IMG/VR virus record: IMGVR_UViG_3300044540_000109
Coordinates: 1 to 30,719 of that record
Origin: a virus
Direction: 5' to 3' (one strand)
Length of the DNA: 30,719 bases
The notes under the pieces are model-generated. The model did no database searches, was not told where the DNA came from, and was given only the letters and a program-made list of their open reading frames with translations. This document shows, one piece after another, positions 28,252-30,719 of this stretch. A program made the translations under genes and the position numbers. Each line of letters begins with the position of its first letter. Position 1 is the first letter of the stretch.

Positions 28252-28772
28252 ACATTAAATTTATTTAAATGCTTCTCTGTAATTATAATAAATTCATAAC
28301 CCATTTTATTACACCATTTAATCATCGTTTCCCATTTGTCACGATTTTTTTGAGCCATCTTTAAATCATACTCGAATCCTCTAAGCTTTTTTAAGCCGTC
28401 TGGTACAACTAATTTATTTTCGGTTAACTTTATCACCATATCGTATTCTTTTTGCGGTTTAACCTCTATTACAACCTCTTTAAGAGTACCATCAGACAAT
28501 CTCATTCGATAAAAGAAATCAGGATAGTATCTGTGGTTTTTTACTTTAACATCACCGTTATCGAAGTGAGTCATTTGATAAGGTATTTCCAAACACTCAG
28601 CACCCCATTGAAATATGTCAGTTTTGTGATCCAACCAAAACATTATCTTCTTCTCCCAAGAACTTCTATAATAAATACCTCCTTCATTATTAAGTTTTAA
28701 TACTTTATCTTTATTCTTAGGCACATAATTACCTCCGTGGTACTTAGTATTGCTTGGTTTAGAATTTATCAT
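28248..28772 (-). CDS. 4: Head completion protein, gp4-like
   Basis: The 174-aa protein aligns by eye with T4 gp4 (also called gp50/gp4, about 150 aa): Y-R-S-S-W-E-K (residues about 36-42), IPYQ, HRYYPDFFYRM and VVIEVKPQKE. The order Glu, Asp and Glu-x-Lys in the PDFF and VIEVKP strands is that of a PD-(D/E)xK nuclease fold. T4 gp4 completes the DNA-filled head before the tail joins. It stands near a probable gp2 gene, as in T4, where genes 2, 4 and 53 are adjacent. The extra N-terminal 30 residues are Lys/Asn-rich. Confidence 0.85.
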   Translation of the reverse strand: MINSKPSNTKYHGGNYVPKNKDKVLKLNNEGGIYYRSSWEKKIMFWLDHKTDIFQWGAECLEIPYQMTHFDNGDVKVKNHRYYPDFFYRMRLSDGTLKEVVIEVKPQKEYDMVIKLTENKLVVPDGLKKLRGFEYDLKMAQKNRDKWETMIKWCNKMGYEFIIITEKHLNKFNV

Positions 28773-28803
28773 TGTAATCGCTTATTTTTATTATATCTAT
28801 ATA

Positions 28804-28813
28804 TTAATATATA
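28804..28813 (+). promoter_or_regulatory. Candidate phage late promoter (TTAATATATA)
   Basis: TTAATATATA, 16 nt before the ATG at 28830. Surrounding TATATA tracts also lie upstream of the divergent gp4 gene. Confidence 0.45.
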
Positions 28814-28829
28814 TAAACAAAAACTAAAT

Positions 28830-29525
28830 ATGGGTGAACTAATTGAAAGAGTTAAATTGAGTTTATTAGCAAATGGTAATGGAATACCAGATAATTTTAA
28901 AAACAATTCATTATTTTTCTATGATAAATATCAGAAATCAGGTAAAGATGTATTATCAATAAACATAGGCGAGATAAATCCAGGTGGGTTTTATTTTTTT
29001 CACTATATGGATGATAGTAATTGGATGAAATACGCTCCGGTATTTGTAGCTGATTATAAAAAGCTAAATAATCAAGTCGTTGTATATGCTGTTAACTTTA
29101 ACTTTGTTCCAATCGAAATAAGAACAATGATATTTGATAAGTATATTACCGAAAAGGATTTTGAATTAAATAACTATTTAAAAACAGACTTTCAAGGAAT
29201 GTATGCCGAAATAAGAAAACTAGGATTTGAATATGCATTAATGGAATTTAATGCTGTTCAGTTGGTTAGAGTTCATAGAATACATTTAGAATTATTATCT
29301 AGATTTTTATATTCACAACATCCTATAAACATATATGATCCTAAAAAATTATATTCAATATGGAGTGCTAAAATAGCAAATAGAGATCAAAGACATAAAG
29401 AGTTAGCATCTTCCCTATTATCAGACTTCTATGATATTAATAATGAAATTTCAGAGAAATATGATGTACTCAACGGACACATTAAGAGAATGCAAGCAAG
29501 TATGACTAAATATGGTAAAGGTTAA
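28830..29525 (+). CDS. Probable DNA end protector, gp2-like
   Basis: The 231-aa protein starts at the ATG at 28830, after a late-type motif; a longer upstream frame is a translation of the promoter region. It has INPGGFYFFHYMDD, MKYAPVFVADYKK and VVYAVNFNFVPIEIRTMIFDK. In T4-like phages a comparable pattern (PG-x-x-Y-x-F-x-Y, then Y-x-P, then N-x-x-Y/F-L/V-P-x-x-x-R) occurs in proteins annotated as DNA end protector gp2. The C-terminus is helical (SLLSDFYDINNEISEKY). The neighbouring gp4 supports this reading. The assignment is from memory of the family pattern, so moderate at best. Confidence 0.5.
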   Translation: MGELIERVKLSLLANGNGIPDNFKNNSLFFYDKYQKSGKDVLSINIGEINPGGFYFFHYMDDSNWMKYAPVFVADYKKLNNQVVVYAVNFNFVPIEIRTMIFDKYITEKDFELNNYLKTDFQGMYAEIRKLGFEYALMEFNAVQLVRVHRIHLELLSRFLYSQHPINIYDPKKLYSIWSAKIANRDQRHKELASSLLSDFYDINNEISEKYDVLNGHIKRMQASMTKYGKG

Positions 29526-29530
29526 AAATA

Positions 29531-29559
29531 AAAAAGACACTATTCAGTGTCTTTTTTTT
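29531..29559. terminator. Bidirectional terminator; minus-strand stop in the loop region
   Basis: Stem AAAAAGACACT / AGTGTCTTTTT with an ATTC loop and T runs on both strands. The minus-strand gene's stop (29540-29542) spans the stem tip and loop. Confidence 0.9.
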
Positions 29560-30718
29560 GATACCACTTTAATGTATGTTTTACATCAGCGTTAAATTCC
29601 TTATCATCAATACTTGCAAAGTCACTAAAACTAGGATTAATTTTACTACTAAAATATTGCTGATCAGCATAACCATTAAATATATCAATTAAATTTTTAT
29701 CTTTTAAATCATCATATTCAAGATCATCTAGCCAATCTATATTAAATTTAATTTTATAGATAACGACATTAGCATCTCTATCTTTTATAGTTGTTAAAAA
29801 ACCTCTACTTGACATATCTATTTCATCTGCTACTATTTTATCAAATGCTGTCTCAATATTAGCATCATGTTCAGCACATATTGCACCTAAATATAAATCC
29901 GAATAATTGTTTCTAATATCAGATATTAAATCTAAATCCGTATTTTCACACATATCATTAAGAGTCGAATAGAATCTTTCTTTTAATAGAAACTCCACTA
30001 AATCATCGTATGAAGTGTAATCTAAATCATATCTTGAATTCATTTCATCAAACCCTATTTCATCAACTAATATTTTAATTACATCTTTTTGATTATCTGT
30101 ATCAAGATGATATCTAAATAAATCATCTACATTCGGTCTAAAATCACTATTATCATATTTATCATAATCAATACCATTGATCAACTCTTCAACATAATCT
30201 TCATTTCTTCCCAATAAGTAATATGCTAAATTTTCTTGTGAAATGTGTATATATAAATGATTTTCAATTATTTCATCTACTTTCCAATTATAATATTCCA
30301 TTAATTCCAATTCGCCTATTTTAACCTTAACATCTTTATCATAAATTAAAACTTGTAAATTTCCTTCTAATTCCATATCATCATCGATACTTATATCATT
30401 TCCTATAACAAGTGAATCTATATCCAAGATACCATTATCATCTTTTAGAATAACTTTATATTTATGATCCGCTTTATTATTAGAAAAAAGATCCAATTGA
30501 ATATTCTTTTTTTCTTTCTCTATCGATTCTATATATTCAATAGCACTTTTAAACGAGTCCGTTAAATCATCATTATTACTACGCTTAGGCTCTATTATAG
30601 TTAGAACCTTACATGGTATAAGTTCTTTACCATACTCAGCAAGTTCATTTATTTCAAAGTTTGATTCATCAGTTGCATCAATAAATACATTTTGAGGTGA
30701 GATAGTAAATCCACTATC
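29540..30718 (-). CDS. Large acidic protein, N-terminus cut by the window edge
   Basis: The minus-strand frame is open from the window's right edge (30718) to the TAG at 29540, about 392 residues. An in-frame TTG at 30494-30496 could be mistaken for a start, but coding continues upstream of it (NVFIDATDES, SAIEYIESIEKEKK), so the real start lies outside the window. The protein is acidic, with many Asp-Asp and Asp-Tyr pairs, and mainly helical in the middle (about 130-300). No catalytic motif or membrane segment is visible. The family is unknown. Confidence 0.65.
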   Translation of the reverse strand, partial: DSGFTISPQNVFIDATDESNFEINELAEYGKELIPCKVLTIIEPKRSNNDDLTDSFKSAIEYIESIEKEKKNIQLDLFSNNKADHKYKVILKDDNGILDIDSLVIGNDISIDDDMELEGNLQVLIYDKDVKVKIGELELMEYYNWKVDEIIENHLYIHISQENLAYYLLGRNEDYVEELINGIDYDKYDNSDFRPNVDDLFRYHLDTDNQKDVIKILVDEIGFDEMNSRYDLDYTSYDDLVEFLLKERFYSTLNDMCENTDLDLISDIRNNYSDLYLGAICAEHDANIETAFDKIVADEIDMSSRGFLTTIKDRDANVVIYKIKFNIDWLDDLEYDDLKDKNLIDIFNGYADQQYFSSKINPSFSDFASIDDKEFNADVKHTLKWYQKKDTE

Positions 30719-30719
30719 T

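Noticed and set aside
30494-30496. TTG as the start of the acidic protein at the right edge
   Set aside because: The frame stays open to the window edge with protein-like sequence upstream, so the start is outside.
1-30719. tRNA genes to partner the GluRS-like protein
   Set aside because: I saw no cloverleaf or CCA-ending candidate by eye. A tRNA scan would be decisive.
1-30719. Insertion sequences or integrase/attachment sites
   Set aside because: No transposase, integrase or long inverted repeats are apparent; the only mobile-type gene is the homing-endonuclease-like one.

Overview
The window looks like part of a large T4-like (contractile-tailed) bacteriophage of a Bacteroidetes host, most likely a flavobacterium relative. 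Three lines of evidence agree. First, there is a set of T4-type genes: the gp55-like late sigma factor, the UvsX recombinase, the gp44 clamp-loader ATPase, the gp15 tail-sheath stabiliser, the gp25 baseplate wedge protein, the gp4 head-completion protein, and a probable gp2 DNA end protector. Second, the DNA is very AT-rich, with tightly packed genes, 1-11 nt overlaps and no gap over 300 bases. Third, several genes are preceded by TAnnTTTG, the -7 element of the Bacteroidetes housekeeping sigma factor, followed by an A-rich leader.

Layout. 1-453: two minus-strand small genes, one running off the left edge. 542-2505: PhoH-like ATPase, an unknown gene, and two cysteine-rich DnaJ-zinc-finger-like proteins. 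2538-5045 (minus): GNAT acetyltransferase, RuvC-like resolvase, and a pair of paralogues. 5100-6311: three-gene membrane-protein operon. 6380-7870 (minus): small histone-H1-like protein and UvsX. 7992-9053: homing-endonuclease-like gene. 9050-11594 (minus): seven-gene operon, six members of which are tandem paralogues. 11631-16680: about sixteen mostly small accessory genes, including a HAD phosphatase-like protein, a Nudix hydrolase and a nucleotidyltransferase. 16750-19991: RNA/DNA ligase-like protein, a second Nudix, and a minimal glutamyl-tRNA synthetase-like protein. 20005-26554: gp25, a leader-bearing protein, gp44, gp15 and several probable structural or membrane proteins. 26613-29525: a third Nudix, gp55, gp4 and the probable gp2. 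29540-30718 (minus): a large acidic protein cut by the right edge.

Two promoter classes seem to split the genes. TAnnTTTG sites precede mainly accessory or metabolic genes (the first Nudix, HAD, ligase, GluRS-like, membrane operon). A second motif, WTAATATATA, precedes mainly virion genes and leader-bearing genes. Because the window encodes a gp55-like late sigma factor, I infer that WTAATATATA is this phage's late promoter.

The most striking signal is a short shared N-terminus (M-[K/R]-x-[I/L]-[K/R]-x-[F/Y/I]-x-E) on fifteen otherwise different proteins. It resembles the capsid-targeting sequence of T4 internal head proteins, which is cut by the prohead protease after a hydrophobic-x-Glu motif. 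If that reading is right, about a quarter of the genes here encode proteins packed into the head and delivered with the DNA. They include the six-member paralogue array, two DnaJ-zinc-finger-like proteins and three possible ADP-ribosyltransferase-like proteins.
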